From contig NZ_CP074149.1 in the NCBI RefSeq assembly GCF_019968765.1, forward strand, positions 1,798,001 to 1,862,000: a stretch of DNA of 64,000 nucleotides. Direction: 5' to 3'. Shown piece by piece: positions 41,010 through 55,173 of the stretch. The position numbers were made by a program, and so were the translations under genes. The first letter of the stretch is position 1. The number at the start of each line of letters is the position of its first letter. The notes under the pieces were generated by a model. It did no database searches. It saw nothing but the letters and a program-made list of their open reading frames with translations, and had not been told where the DNA came from. The stretch is from Enterobacter sp. JBIWA008 (lineage in GTDB: Bacteria > Pseudomonadota > Gammaproteobacteria > Enterobacterales > Enterobacteriaceae).

Positions 41010-41735
41010 TTAGCCTTTATTAAGATTGTTTTTCTCAAATAGACATTCATCAGTAGATATTAATTTAAACTTATTATCCCCAAGTCTTACAACGACAGAT
41101 GAATCCTGCGTTTCATAAATGACAAAGCCATTACAAGTTAAATCAAGTTTAGATGTCATTGCTACAAGTCCACCTAATAAATGCGAAATAGAGATTGCTA
41201 TCATAAATAAAATCAAATAAATATTGAAGTTGGTTTTGGTTGCCTTAGCAAATAAATTAAGAACGTTTGACTGAGATTGTTCTTTTGCATTTTCATCAAT
41301 ACTTTGGGAAAGTGATAGATCACGTTTAAATAGCAGTGGAATTAGAATGTCATTAGCAACTAATGTTAACAAGAAAAGAAATTGCAGTATGGTACTCAGA
41401 AGTGACATCACATGATGAAAGACAATAATATATAAAAAGAAAACTATGAACATGAATATATAAGTTAGTATAGTACTATTGATTGGTGTTTGTTGATTAA
41501 TTTTCTTGCGTTCATAAATTATTTTTGAAATGAGATTTGCAAAAGGAATGAAGATAACGAAGGTGAATGATAGAAAGATAAATCCAAAAGTGATAAGTGT
41601 TTTAAGATTAACATTGATTAATTCGTTGGGAAGCTCAAAGTATCGGAAGTAACCACTTTCATAACTAAATGTCAATAAATAGCACGTAGTTGTGAGAAGT
41701 AAAACACGAACGCCATCAGAAAGGCTCATCCTCAA
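41010..41735 (-). CDS. Five-helix membrane protein, unknown (prophage cargo)
   Basis: The 241-residue protein has about five membrane helices (around 10-25, 45-70, 88-110, 115-140 and 172-192) and a short C-terminal soluble domain with a cysteine pair (LTCNGF, DECLF). No family is recognised. It is on the minus strand with the nuclease-like gene upstream, so they may share a promoter near 42430-42480. It is probably accessory cargo. Confidence 0.5.
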   Translation of the reverse strand: MRMSLSDGVRVLLLTTTCYLLTFSYESGYFRYFELPNELINVNLKTLITFGFIFLSFTFVIFIPFANLISKIIYERKKINQQTPINSTILTYIFMFIVFFLYIIVFHHVMSLLSTILQFLFLLTLVANDILIPLLFKRDLSLSQSIDENAKEQSQSNVLNLFAKATKTNFNIYLILFMIAISISHLLGGLVAMTSKLDLTCNGFVIYETQDSSVVVRLGDNKFKLISTDECLFEKNNLNKG

Positions 41736-41854
41736 AACCCCATCATCAGTAAAAAAAATATTATAGGTACTCCTACGCGAAGTGTCTAGTAGCGAGTTTT
41801 CGGCAGCGGGTTTAATTATTTATGTGTTAGAAAAATAATCATACCCGCACCGCA

Positions 41855-42415
41855 TTAAATTACGGCGAAGCCGATGTTTCTTTCTTCACAATCACATTCA
41901 ACATCATCACCACAATCGCATAGCTTCATTACTTCATGATAACCATACTCATAACCATCAATGTAACTTTTGATTTTTGCTACACTACGGGGGGAGCAAT
42001 TCAAATGAAAACCAACACACCAAAATGATCTGGTGTCGTAAACACATCTCTTGATTGCATTTATTTTTTTAATGTCCTTTTCAAATCCATTAATCAATGG
42101 TTGAATGTCGCGAGAGCATTTTAATTCTAGGAAAATGAAGGAATTTAAACGAGTACGCTTTTTTCTTATGGCGAGATCTATAAACATATTATATCTCTCG
42201 CGTAACATACGGTTATCTGGAATTGCCTCAATTTCTCTTTCTACTTGGATGCCCTCTGTTTGTGTAATGAAGTATTCAAGCTCAACCTGTAACCATTTCT
42301 CCCAGTCATTTCTATTTCTTTCACGAATCATCTTAAGCCTGGCTTTTACGCCTTCATCTTTAAGAAACTGAACCATTATTGTTCTAACTGTTATGGCATC
42401 GGCTTTATAGGTCAT
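41855..42415 (-). CDS. PD-(D/E)XK-nuclease-like protein (prophage cargo)
   Basis: The 186-residue product (MTYKADAITVRTIMVQFLKD at its start; ATG 42427 is an alternative) contains MFIDLAIRKK, then SFIFLELKCS about 10 residues later. This D...E-x-K spacing with hydrophobic strands is the core of PD-(D/E)XK nuclease-like folds. A C-terminal cysteine cluster (CDCGDDVECDCEE) may bind metal. The gene is reverse to the late operon and ends 114 bases before the downstream membrane gene. Nuclease activity is inferred from the motif only. Confidence 0.5.
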   Translation of the reverse strand: MTYKADAITVRTIMVQFLKDEGVKARLKMIRERNRNDWEKWLQVELEYFITQTEGIQVEREIEAIPDNRMLRERYNMFIDLAIRKKRTRLNSFIFLELKCSRDIQPLINGFEKDIKKINAIKRCVYDTRSFWCVGFHLNCSPRSVAKIKSYIDGYEYGYHEVMKLCDCGDDVECDCEERNIGFAVI

Positions 42416-42486
42416 AAATAGGTCCATAGGATAAATGAATATTGTTATCGGCAAACTGGATAAATACTTTAACAAAAAAAGGATAA

Positions 42487-44845
<2,359 letters not shown>

Positions 44846-44853
44846 AATGATAA

Positions 44854-48678
<3,825 letters not shown>

Positions 48679-48692
48679 TACAAGGATGACAA

Positions 48693-48992
48693 ATGAGAGC
48701 ATTTTTTAGTAACTCACAAATAGAGTATCTATTAAATGCTTTTGGTGAAAAGCTCGTCATTGTTCAAGATGGTGTATCAATAACGATTACCGCAATTTTT
48801 GAACAAGACGAGCTTTTTTTCGATGATAGTCAAACTACCGTAACATATTTTAGTGCTAAGTCAGGAATTAAACTAAATAGCACCTTCACGATTGATAACA
48901 CCGAATACGTAGTAAATAGAATAGATGATGATACGAGCGGTATCTCTAACTATCACTATGTTCGCAAGATCGATTTAGAAGAGGAAATATAA
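48693..48992 (+). CDS. Head-tail joining protein (gpFII-like)
   Basis: The 99-residue, mostly beta protein has the pattern of small head-tail connectors, with TVTYFSAKSGIKLNSTFTID and YVVNRIDDDTSG. Position directly after the capsid and before the tail terminator supports the gpFII role. CAAGGAT precedes the ATG. Sequence identity with lambda is not obvious. Confidence 0.65.
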   Translation: MRAFFSNSQIEYLLNAFGEKLVIVQDGVSITITAIFEQDELFFDDSQTTVTYFSAKSGIKLNSTFTIDNTEYVVNRIDDDTSGISNYHYVRKIDLEEEI

Positions 48993-48993
48993 T

Positions 48994-49431
48994 ATGTTCA
49001 CGGCAGACTATACAATAAGAAAGTATTTGATTAATAAATTAGCAGTAATTGTTAATCTACAATATCCATCAAAAGCAACGGTAGATGATACCACTATGGT
49101 TTACATTGGTGATTCTTCAGTACAACGTTCACAGATAGCCAAAGCAAATCAAATTGTAAACAATCAAATCGTACCTTCAACTATTAGAAATTTATGTGAA
49201 TTTCGAGTTGAGTTTGTAGCTGTCGGACAATCATTTAAAAGTGCTTCAGATGAAATAGAAAAGATTCTTGAAGCACTTTATACATCTGGTTTCTTTGATG
49301 AACTAAACCAGCAACTTCCAATGCCATTATTCAATATCCGTATTGAAGATAGCCTAATGACTACTCAAGCCGAAGCAACGGAAACCGCTTATGTACACAC
49401 GCAAACTCTATCTTTTAGCTATGGGGAATAA
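48994..49431 (+). CDS. Tail completion/terminator protein (gpU/Z-like)
   Basis: The 145-residue alpha/beta protein has the layout of tail terminator proteins, with a helix near residues 85-110 (SFKSASDEIEKILEALYTSG) and a final strand YVHTQTLSFSYGE. It starts one base after the connector gene. By order it is gpU or gpZ. It would cap the tail tube at the head end. Confidence 0.6.
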   Translation: MFTADYTIRKYLINKLAVIVNLQYPSKATVDDTTMVYIGDSSVQRSQIAKANQIVNNQIVPSTIRNLCEFRVEFVAVGQSFKSASDEIEKILEALYTSGFFDELNQQLPMPLFNIRIEDSLMTTQAEATETAYVHTQTLSFSYGE

Positions 49432-49433
49432 TT

Positions 49434-51125
49434 ATGGCTCAAACATTTTTAGGGAATCTAACTACAGTATGGATTAATACCGATACAACCAACGTTGATC
49501 CAAATGCCCGTACTTTTGTTCAAGTAGAAAACCTTTCAGCATTTCCAAGTATTAGTGAATCAACTTCTGTTTCAACTGTAGAAACATATGATAGTACTTA
49601 CACCTCTAAAGTAGCGGGTGATAGTTCATATGGTGATATGACTATTTCAGTTAACTATATTCCAGGTGAAAACGCCGTACTTGATTCTGTTGTTGATTCT
49701 CAGCAATTAGTACAGGTCAAGGTAGAAATGCTTGATGAAGGTTTAAACGATACTACCATAAACTATGTGCTTTACAACGGTTACTTATCCAGCGTTTCCG
49801 ATACGTCAGATATGGATCAGGTTGTTACCCGCTCTTACGTATTCACACCAGAAAGCCAGGTATCAGCAGGTATTCTTGATGAATCAGTAGTTGAACTCTA
49901 TCGCGGTGATTGGGGTGTTGGTTCGAACGGTAACGAGTTTCCAAGCTATCAAGGCCGTGACGGTAACTCATTCGTTAAGATCGCAGCAGCCAACGCACCA
50001 ACAGGTGTTGATATGTTGGGTATCACTAACCTTGATGGTTCTAACGGTACTCAATTGGTAATGAGCAAAACCGGTACGCCAGTACTCAATTTTCGTAACT
50101 TCTCAACAGCAAGTAACGGGGCATGGTACAAGGTCTACACCAGTGCAGATAAACCAACGTTAACAGAACTTGGTGCGGCAGCCGCTACCGATCTCAGTAA
50201 CTACGTACTAATCACACGTACTGTCAATGGTAAAGCACTTACAGCCAACATTACTTTGGTAGCAGCAGATATTAGTGATGTTTACTCTAAGACCTACATT
50301 GATTCAAACGTAGTACCGAAAGTGTTTCAATTAAACGGACACGCATTATCAGGAACGGCGTTGAACTTAGTAGCGGCAGATATACTTGATGTGTATTCAC
50401 AGACACAGGTTAACAATACCTTTGTAGCTAAAACGGTTACTGTTAACGGTTTGCCTTTGAGTAGCAATATCACACTAACGGCAGCACAACTTACTGATAT
50501 GGCATCTTTAGCATATAGTAATAGTACTTATGTGCCTAAGACGTTCTTAATCAATAACAAGCCATTATCTGGTACTAACATTCAATTGGTAGCAGCAGAT
50601 ATTAGTGATGTGTATTCCCGTACTGAAAGCAACGGATTGTTCGCGTTACGTATCACTACAATTAACGGTTATGCTTTAAACAGTAACGTAACCTTGAACT
50701 ATAACGATGTTGGAACGTATTCAAAAGCACAAATTGATGCCAAAGATGCCGCACTTCAAGCGAACATTGATACCAAAGTAACTATCACTCAAGACCTTCT
50801 AACAATAAATAACGTAGAAGATACATTAGAACTTGATATGTCTGATGGTAAACGTGTTTTCAAAGCAACTCTAACAGCACCAGTAACACAACTCAGTGTT
50901 ATAAATGCGAGTGGAAGTAATTTAAACAGTCAAACTATCACGATGTTATTAAAGCAAGGAACAGGGGCAAATAAAATTTCATGGCCTTCTAATGTTAAAT
51001 GGTCTTATGGGCGTGAACCAGTATTAACCTTTACGAAAGATTCAATTGATGTAATTCAATTCTTGTCAGTAGATGGAGGAAGTACCTGGTACGGCTCCTT
51101 ACTAATGGCGGATCTACAAGAATGA
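49434..51125 (+). CDS. Tail-tube domain fused to fibre repeats
   Basis: Residues 1-145 of this 563-residue protein are homologous to the tail-tube protein at 54001: both share FVQVENLSAFPS / FTVVEEVGAFPS, a QLVQVKVEM / ILIQVKVTY strand, NGYLSSVS / NGYVSSDV, and DQVVTRSYVF / DGVVTRDFVV. Residues about 260-440 contain at least five repeats like VNGKALTANITLVAADISDV with YSKT, the collar repeat of phage tail fibres. A beta-rich C-terminal domain follows. A tube subunit carrying a fibre would decorate the tail. This gene and the next lie between tail terminator and true tail tube, outside the lambda plan. Confidence 0.7.
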   Translation: MAQTFLGNLTTVWINTDTTNVDPNARTFVQVENLSAFPSISESTSVSTVETYDSTYTSKVAGDSSYGDMTISVNYIPGENAVLDSVVDSQQLVQVKVEMLDEGLNDTTINYVLYNGYLSSVSDTSDMDQVVTRSYVFTPESQVSAGILDESVVELYRGDWGVGSNGNEFPSYQGRDGNSFVKIAAANAPTGVDMLGITNLDGSNGTQLVMSKTGTPVLNFRNFSTASNGAWYKVYTSADKPTLTELGAAAATDLSNYVLITRTVNGKALTANITLVAADISDVYSKTYIDSNVVPKVFQLNGHALSGTALNLVAADILDVYSQTQVNNTFVAKTVTVNGLPLSSNITLTAAQLTDMASLAYSNSTYVPKTFLINNKPLSGTNIQLVAADISDVYSRTESNGLFALRITTINGYALNSNVTLNYNDVGTYSKAQIDAKDAALQANIDTKVTITQDLLTINNVEDTLELDMSDGKRVFKATLTAPVTQLSVINASGSNLNSQTITMLLKQGTGANKISWPSNVKWSYGREPVLTFTKDSIDVIQFLSVDGGSTWYGSLLMADLQE

Positions 51126-53944
51126 TAAGAAAACAAAATATCAGCAATGCCCAACAGATGATTGAAGGGCATTGGGAATTTTTAGAACGTAATACGGGTT
51201 TAGTTAATGATAATAAAACAGATCACTATGTACTAAACCCACAAAACGTTATATGTAACAACAGGCATTTTATAGCGGAAACTGGATGGGAAGCACAACC
51301 GGACGGTGACGCAACCACAGAAGGACAATCCTTAGCAATTCTTGGTGCTATCTATGCGTATCAGGCAACCAAAGAACCGTACTACCTACAGCGAGCTAAA
51401 GACTTTTTCAACGCCTATCACATGGCGTTCTTCCGTGGTGTAGCGTTCCCCGATCCACCTGATGGTTCATTGCGTTGTAACTGGATCTGTAATGGCAAGG
51501 CTCCAGTACTGGCACATTACCCATTAGATCCAGAGTATCCAACTCACGGCGGGTTCAAGGGCGTATTGTTCACATGGACGAACGGACAAACACAGATACC
51601 TCATGGTTCACCTAACTACGGTGAATACCTCGATGCTGTATGGTTTGCCTTTCCCGAAAGAGCGGGGCTTGGTTGGAATCAGGTAAACGCAACAGCCTAC
51701 GCATGGTTAGCTAATGAAGATTCCATAGATTGGGATACTAAAGCACCCACGTATGATGTTGATTGGATTGTTGACCGTACAGGCCGTAAGGTAGATAGCA
51801 ATGGTGATGTACTGGCAGAAGGACTAACAAGCCAGATCGGTACAGTCCAGCTCAAGGACACGTCTATAAACGGTAATTACCGATTCAACTACGCCACAAA
51901 GAACCCTGTATCAGAGGGTGGTTATCTGATGGGGCGTAATGAACGTTGGCACAACAGGCCAGTAAACGTACCCATTGATAACTACGGTTCACTTGATTTC
52001 GCTGATAACGCATCAGATGCTGAATTGTGGTTCTGTCAGGCGGCAAAGCTACTATGGGATATCACAGGCGAGCGTATCTATTACTTAGCATGGCAGAACT
52101 CACTACTTACATGTATTGGATATTCCGATATTGATAAATTTGATATGTTCTTTCGTAAAAGTACTCTTGCTATAACGCCTTTCACTGATGGCATTTCATA
52201 TGATTATTTCTATCCGAGTAATCAAGTAGCATCATATTCACGTGATTCAGATGGCTATATAGTCATTAATCAAAGTGCCTCAGCACAAACAACGCTTGAA
52301 CAACAATCTATATGGTTCAAATTTAATAATAGTTCAACTTTCCATGTTGAATATAGTGGTGTTGATACTACTGGCAAACCATTAAGCCTTGCTGTAGCAA
52401 TGACAGTTAATAAAACTAAAACAGAAGATGGTGCTATAAGATACCGTTGCGGTTTACCCATTACCAATACTGACAACAGTATTATATCTATGGATATACC
52501 GATGAATCATTTTACACGTATTGCTAAACCAGATGGTGGACAGTACTTAACAGCAGATATGCGTATGATTTCCGATTATGGGGATAACACAGTAACTACC
52601 TTACAATATGTATCTGGTATCGCTGGAACGTACTATGACAACGTGATTTCTACTACTATGGATTCTGACGGTAGTTCTACAGTTGGTTTCTGGATCTTTG
52701 ATGATGAAACACAGGATTTAAACAGCTTCACATACAGAACATATGCTGATGATTTTAATATCCGTATCGTTGATGATCTTGGTTGGCGTTGGTGGGCTAT
52801 GCTACCAGCAAGTAACGGGGCATGGATAACACAAACGTTTAATGTACTGGATTTTAAATTGAGTTCTTATCAACCGGATCATGAAGAAGGTGATGAACAA
52901 CCAGGACAACCAACACTAACAGGACGTACAGAGTTTACACTATTACTTGATACCGATCCGGTTGATGGTGTCTCAGGGCGTATTGACTGGTATTGTGTTA
53001 ACGATTTACCAGCACTCTATAACGATGGTGGTACAGGTGATTATTCAGTGTTAGTAAGTTTAACATTCAATGATAGTACTGGTAATGGATATACAGCACG
53101 TTTAGGTGATTGTGTAATTCGTAATTACATGCTTGATAGCCTTTCATATACACCAGGACTAATACCATTCAGTAACATCACAGATCCATATGCTCAATTG
53201 TATTCCGGTTGGCGTGGATTACCATACCCTGGGTATCAATTGCCCGCGATTTGGTGCTTTAAGGGTACGACAATTGATCAAACCAGACTAAATAATAGTA
53301 TTAAGTTCTTATGTGATGCTCAGGACTGGTTTACTAATAAATTCCATCCTACTTTACCTGGTCCGTGTGCTCAGGCTTATGTATGGAACCGTCAGGACGC
53401 TTTAGCATATGCCCCTGATGGTAAACCGGATCAATTCATTATGCAGCACTGGTATGAAGAAGCATGGTCAGGTTATGAACCTCGTGCGTTCTTTGCAGGT
53501 TGTGATGTAGTTCATGAGCTATATCAACGTGGTGATTATGCTATTCCACAGAACATTATCACTTACAGTAAGAACTGGATGAATTACTTAAAGTGGTTTA
53601 TGAAAAATAATGATGGCCACGCACCAACACGATTTAAAGATGATGGTGAAGTAATTTATGATGGGTTTACAGGTCATATGTCTGGTTTGTGGCTTGCTGG
53701 TGCTTCAATGATGGCAATAGCAGGTTATCCAGATCACGAATTACTTGATTTACTATTCGCGGAAATTCAACAGAACTATAACATAGTTTCAGCTAATCAC
53801 GTAATGAATGGTGGATGGTCATCAGCTATCAGAAGTGGAACACCTACAACACCAGAGAATAATTCAATGTTCTTTGGATTCTATACAGGTGAACTACTAA
53901 GAGGTTTAGCACTTTACATGAAGTACTACAACCAACATATATAA
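51122..53944 (+). CDS. Large toroid-like tail protein, candidate polysaccharide-degrading enzyme
   Basis: The 940-residue protein has N- and C-terminal parts rich in paired helices typical of alpha/alpha toroid glycosidases: TTEGQSLAILGAIYAYQATK near residue 65, NASDAELWFCQAAKLLWDIT near residue 298, NSIKFLCDAQDWFTN near residue 725, and MMAIAGYPDHELLDLLFAEI near residue 863. A beta-rich insert of about 330 residues lies between. Trp and acidic residues are abundant (FIMQHWYEEAWSGYEP). No catalytic residues can be assigned. It overlaps the fibre-tube gene by four bases, so it is probably a partner on the tail surface, perhaps a capsule depolymerase. Confidence 0.55.
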   Translation: MIRKQNISNAQQMIEGHWEFLERNTGLVNDNKTDHYVLNPQNVICNNRHFIAETGWEAQPDGDATTEGQSLAILGAIYAYQATKEPYYLQRAKDFFNAYHMAFFRGVAFPDPPDGSLRCNWICNGKAPVLAHYPLDPEYPTHGGFKGVLFTWTNGQTQIPHGSPNYGEYLDAVWFAFPERAGLGWNQVNATAYAWLANEDSIDWDTKAPTYDVDWIVDRTGRKVDSNGDVLAEGLTSQIGTVQLKDTSINGNYRFNYATKNPVSEGGYLMGRNERWHNRPVNVPIDNYGSLDFADNASDAELWFCQAAKLLWDITGERIYYLAWQNSLLTCIGYSDIDKFDMFFRKSTLAITPFTDGISYDYFYPSNQVASYSRDSDGYIVINQSASAQTTLEQQSIWFKFNNSSTFHVEYSGVDTTGKPLSLAVAMTVNKTKTEDGAIRYRCGLPITNTDNSIISMDIPMNHFTRIAKPDGGQYLTADMRMISDYGDNTVTTLQYVSGIAGTYYDNVISTTMDSDGSSTVGFWIFDDETQDLNSFTYRTYADDFNIRIVDDLGWRWWAMLPASNGAWITQTFNVLDFKLSSYQPDHEEGDEQPGQPTLTGRTEFTLLLDTDPVDGVSGRIDWYCVNDLPALYNDGGTGDYSVLVSLTFNDSTGNGYTARLGDCVIRNYMLDSLSYTPGLIPFSNITDPYAQLYSGWRGLPYPGYQLPAIWCFKGTTIDQTRLNNSIKFLCDAQDWFTNKFHPTLPGPCAQAYVWNRQDALAYAPDGKPDQFIMQHWYEEAWSGYEPRAFFAGCDVVHELYQRGDYAIPQNIITYSKNWMNYLKWFMKNNDGHAPTRFKDDGEVIYDGFTGHMSGLWLAGASMMAIAGYPDHELLDLLFAEIQQNYNIVSANHVMNGGWSSAIRSGTPTTPENNSMFFGFYTGELLRGLALYMKYYNQHI

Positions 53945-54000
53945 ATAAACAGAAGGGGTATCAAGGACTGATTCCCCAAATATATAAAGGAATATTGAAT

Positions 54001-54474
54001 ATGGCTTTTAATTCTATTTTTGTAGGCAATAATGTAAAAGTTGAAATCGCTAATGCTCCAGCGGGTGGCGGTCAGGCAACTACCTTTACTGTTGTTGAAG
54101 AAGTTGGTGCTTTTCCATCAGCGGCAGGTGCGGAATCTAACGTTGTTAGTGTGAACACTTTCGGTCAACAGTACGCTAAGAAATTGCTTGGTTCTCGTTC
54201 AGTACCGGATCTAACTCTAACTGTTAACTGGAAACCAGGTGCGACAGGTCAAGAAATGCTTGCGGCAGCCGCAGCAGCACAAATACTAATCCAGGTTAAA
54301 GTAACCTATTTCCAGAATATTGATGATCAAGATGGTGCCGCTTATTACAGCATCGTAAACGGTTATGTAAGTTCTGATGTAGTTAATGGTGATTTTGATG
54401 GTGTAGTAACTCGTGATTTCGTTGTTTCCGTTACTGGTGCTCCAATTGCGGTTGGTGAAGTTACTGGTGCGTAA
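54001..54474 (+). CDS. Major tail tube protein (gpV-like)
   Basis: The 157-residue protein starts MAFNSIFVGNNVKVEIANAP after AAAGGA; a TTG two codons upstream is rejected. It is a mainly beta protein with a C-terminal strand DGVVTRDFVVSVTG. Position just before the tail chaperone pair is that of gpV. It lacks the Ig-like extension of lambda gpV. Homology to the N-terminus of the fibre-tube gene shows a past duplication. Confidence 0.8.
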   Translation: MAFNSIFVGNNVKVEIANAPAGGGQATTFTVVEEVGAFPSAAGAESNVVSVNTFGQQYAKKLLGSRSVPDLTLTVNWKPGATGQEMLAAAAAAQILIQVKVTYFQNIDDQDGAAYYSIVNGYVSSDVVNGDFDGVVTRDFVVSVTGAPIAVGEVTGA

Positions 54475-54514
54475 GTACTAAATACTACAAACCAACTAAC
54501 AAGGATAAAGCGAA

Positions 54515-54805
54515 ATGGATTTTACTAATCTTATGAATGCTATTGGTGTGAAATTAACACCAGTAGTACTAACACCAGAATGTACTGTATACATCAAACT
54601 ACCAACTATTACCCAACACGCAGAAGTTTCAGATCCATATAAAGCGATCTTCTATTGTGTGGTTGATGAAAGTGGTAAACAGATTTTTGATTCACCTGAA
54701 CAAGTTGAACAGAATGTTGATTTAACAGTACAACTAAAACTAAATGCCGAGATCGGTAATGTGTTTGCCAAATCCTTTAATGTTGAGGATGTAGAGGCAA
54801 AGTAA
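54515..54805 (+). CDS. Tail assembly chaperone gpG-like
   Basis: The 96-residue protein lies between tail tube and tape measure, the place of lambda G, and has an acidic end (FAKSFNVEDVEAK). ACAAGGATAAAG precedes the ATG. The frame stops at TAA 54803-54805, directly after GGCAAAG. The -1 frame is open from 54787 and continues into the next gene, so a G-T fusion by frameshift is likely. Confidence 0.7.
   Translation: MDFTNLMNAIGVKLTPVVLTPECTVYIKLPTITQHAEVSDPYKAIFYCVVDESGKQIFDSPEQVEQNVDLTVQLKLNAEIGNVFAKSFNVEDVEAK
54796..54802 (+). promoter_or_regulatory. Candidate -1 frameshift site GGCAAAG
   Basis: GGCAAAG is one base away from the lambda G/GT slippery sequence GGGAAAG and sits in the same phase (G-GCA-AAG), right before the zero-frame stop. 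Slippage of Lys tRNA from AAG to AAA puts ribosomes in the open -1 frame. Confidence 0.55.
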
Positions 54806-54840
54806 GACGCGATCCGATTCTCAGACTATCACTATCTTTA

Positions 54841-55173
54841 TTGTATAACAGCGGGTGTAGTGTGGATGATCTCTACACTATGCCCATTTTGCTTTTCTTC
54901 TACCTATTAGTTTTCAAAGAATCGGTTGATCCTGATTCATCACAAATTGAACAAATCAGGCATACAGAACTACTACAGGCAATATGGTTAAGTACTGGCA
55001 ATATCAAGAAAGAAGATATACCGAAATTTAGTATCTATGAACTCGATTCATTGAACATTATTTCAAATAAAACCTTAGCTGAACAACAAGCAGAGAGGGA
55101 GAAGAAGATCGTAGAACAACAAAAAGCAAACATGCTTAATTGGATGGGAGTAAAGCCTAATGGCAAACAATAA
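54841..55173 (+). CDS. Tail chaperone T part, probably made by -1 frameshift
   Basis: This frame (YNSGCSVDDLYTMPILLFFY onwards) has only a TTG at 54841 as a start and no ribosome site. It is open upstream to 54787, overlapping the G gene end. The best reading is a G-T fusion of about 219 residues made by frameshift at 54796-54802. The T part ends with a charged helix (EQQAEREKKIVEQQKANM) and overlaps the tape measure start by 14 bases. In lambda, the T domain holds the tape measure during tail assembly. Confidence 0.65.
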   Translation: MYNSGCSVDDLYTMPILLFFYLLVFKESVDPDSSQIEQIRHTELLQAIWLSTGNIKKEDIPKFSIYELDSLNIISNKTLAEQQAEREKKIVEQQKANMLNWMGVKPNGKQ

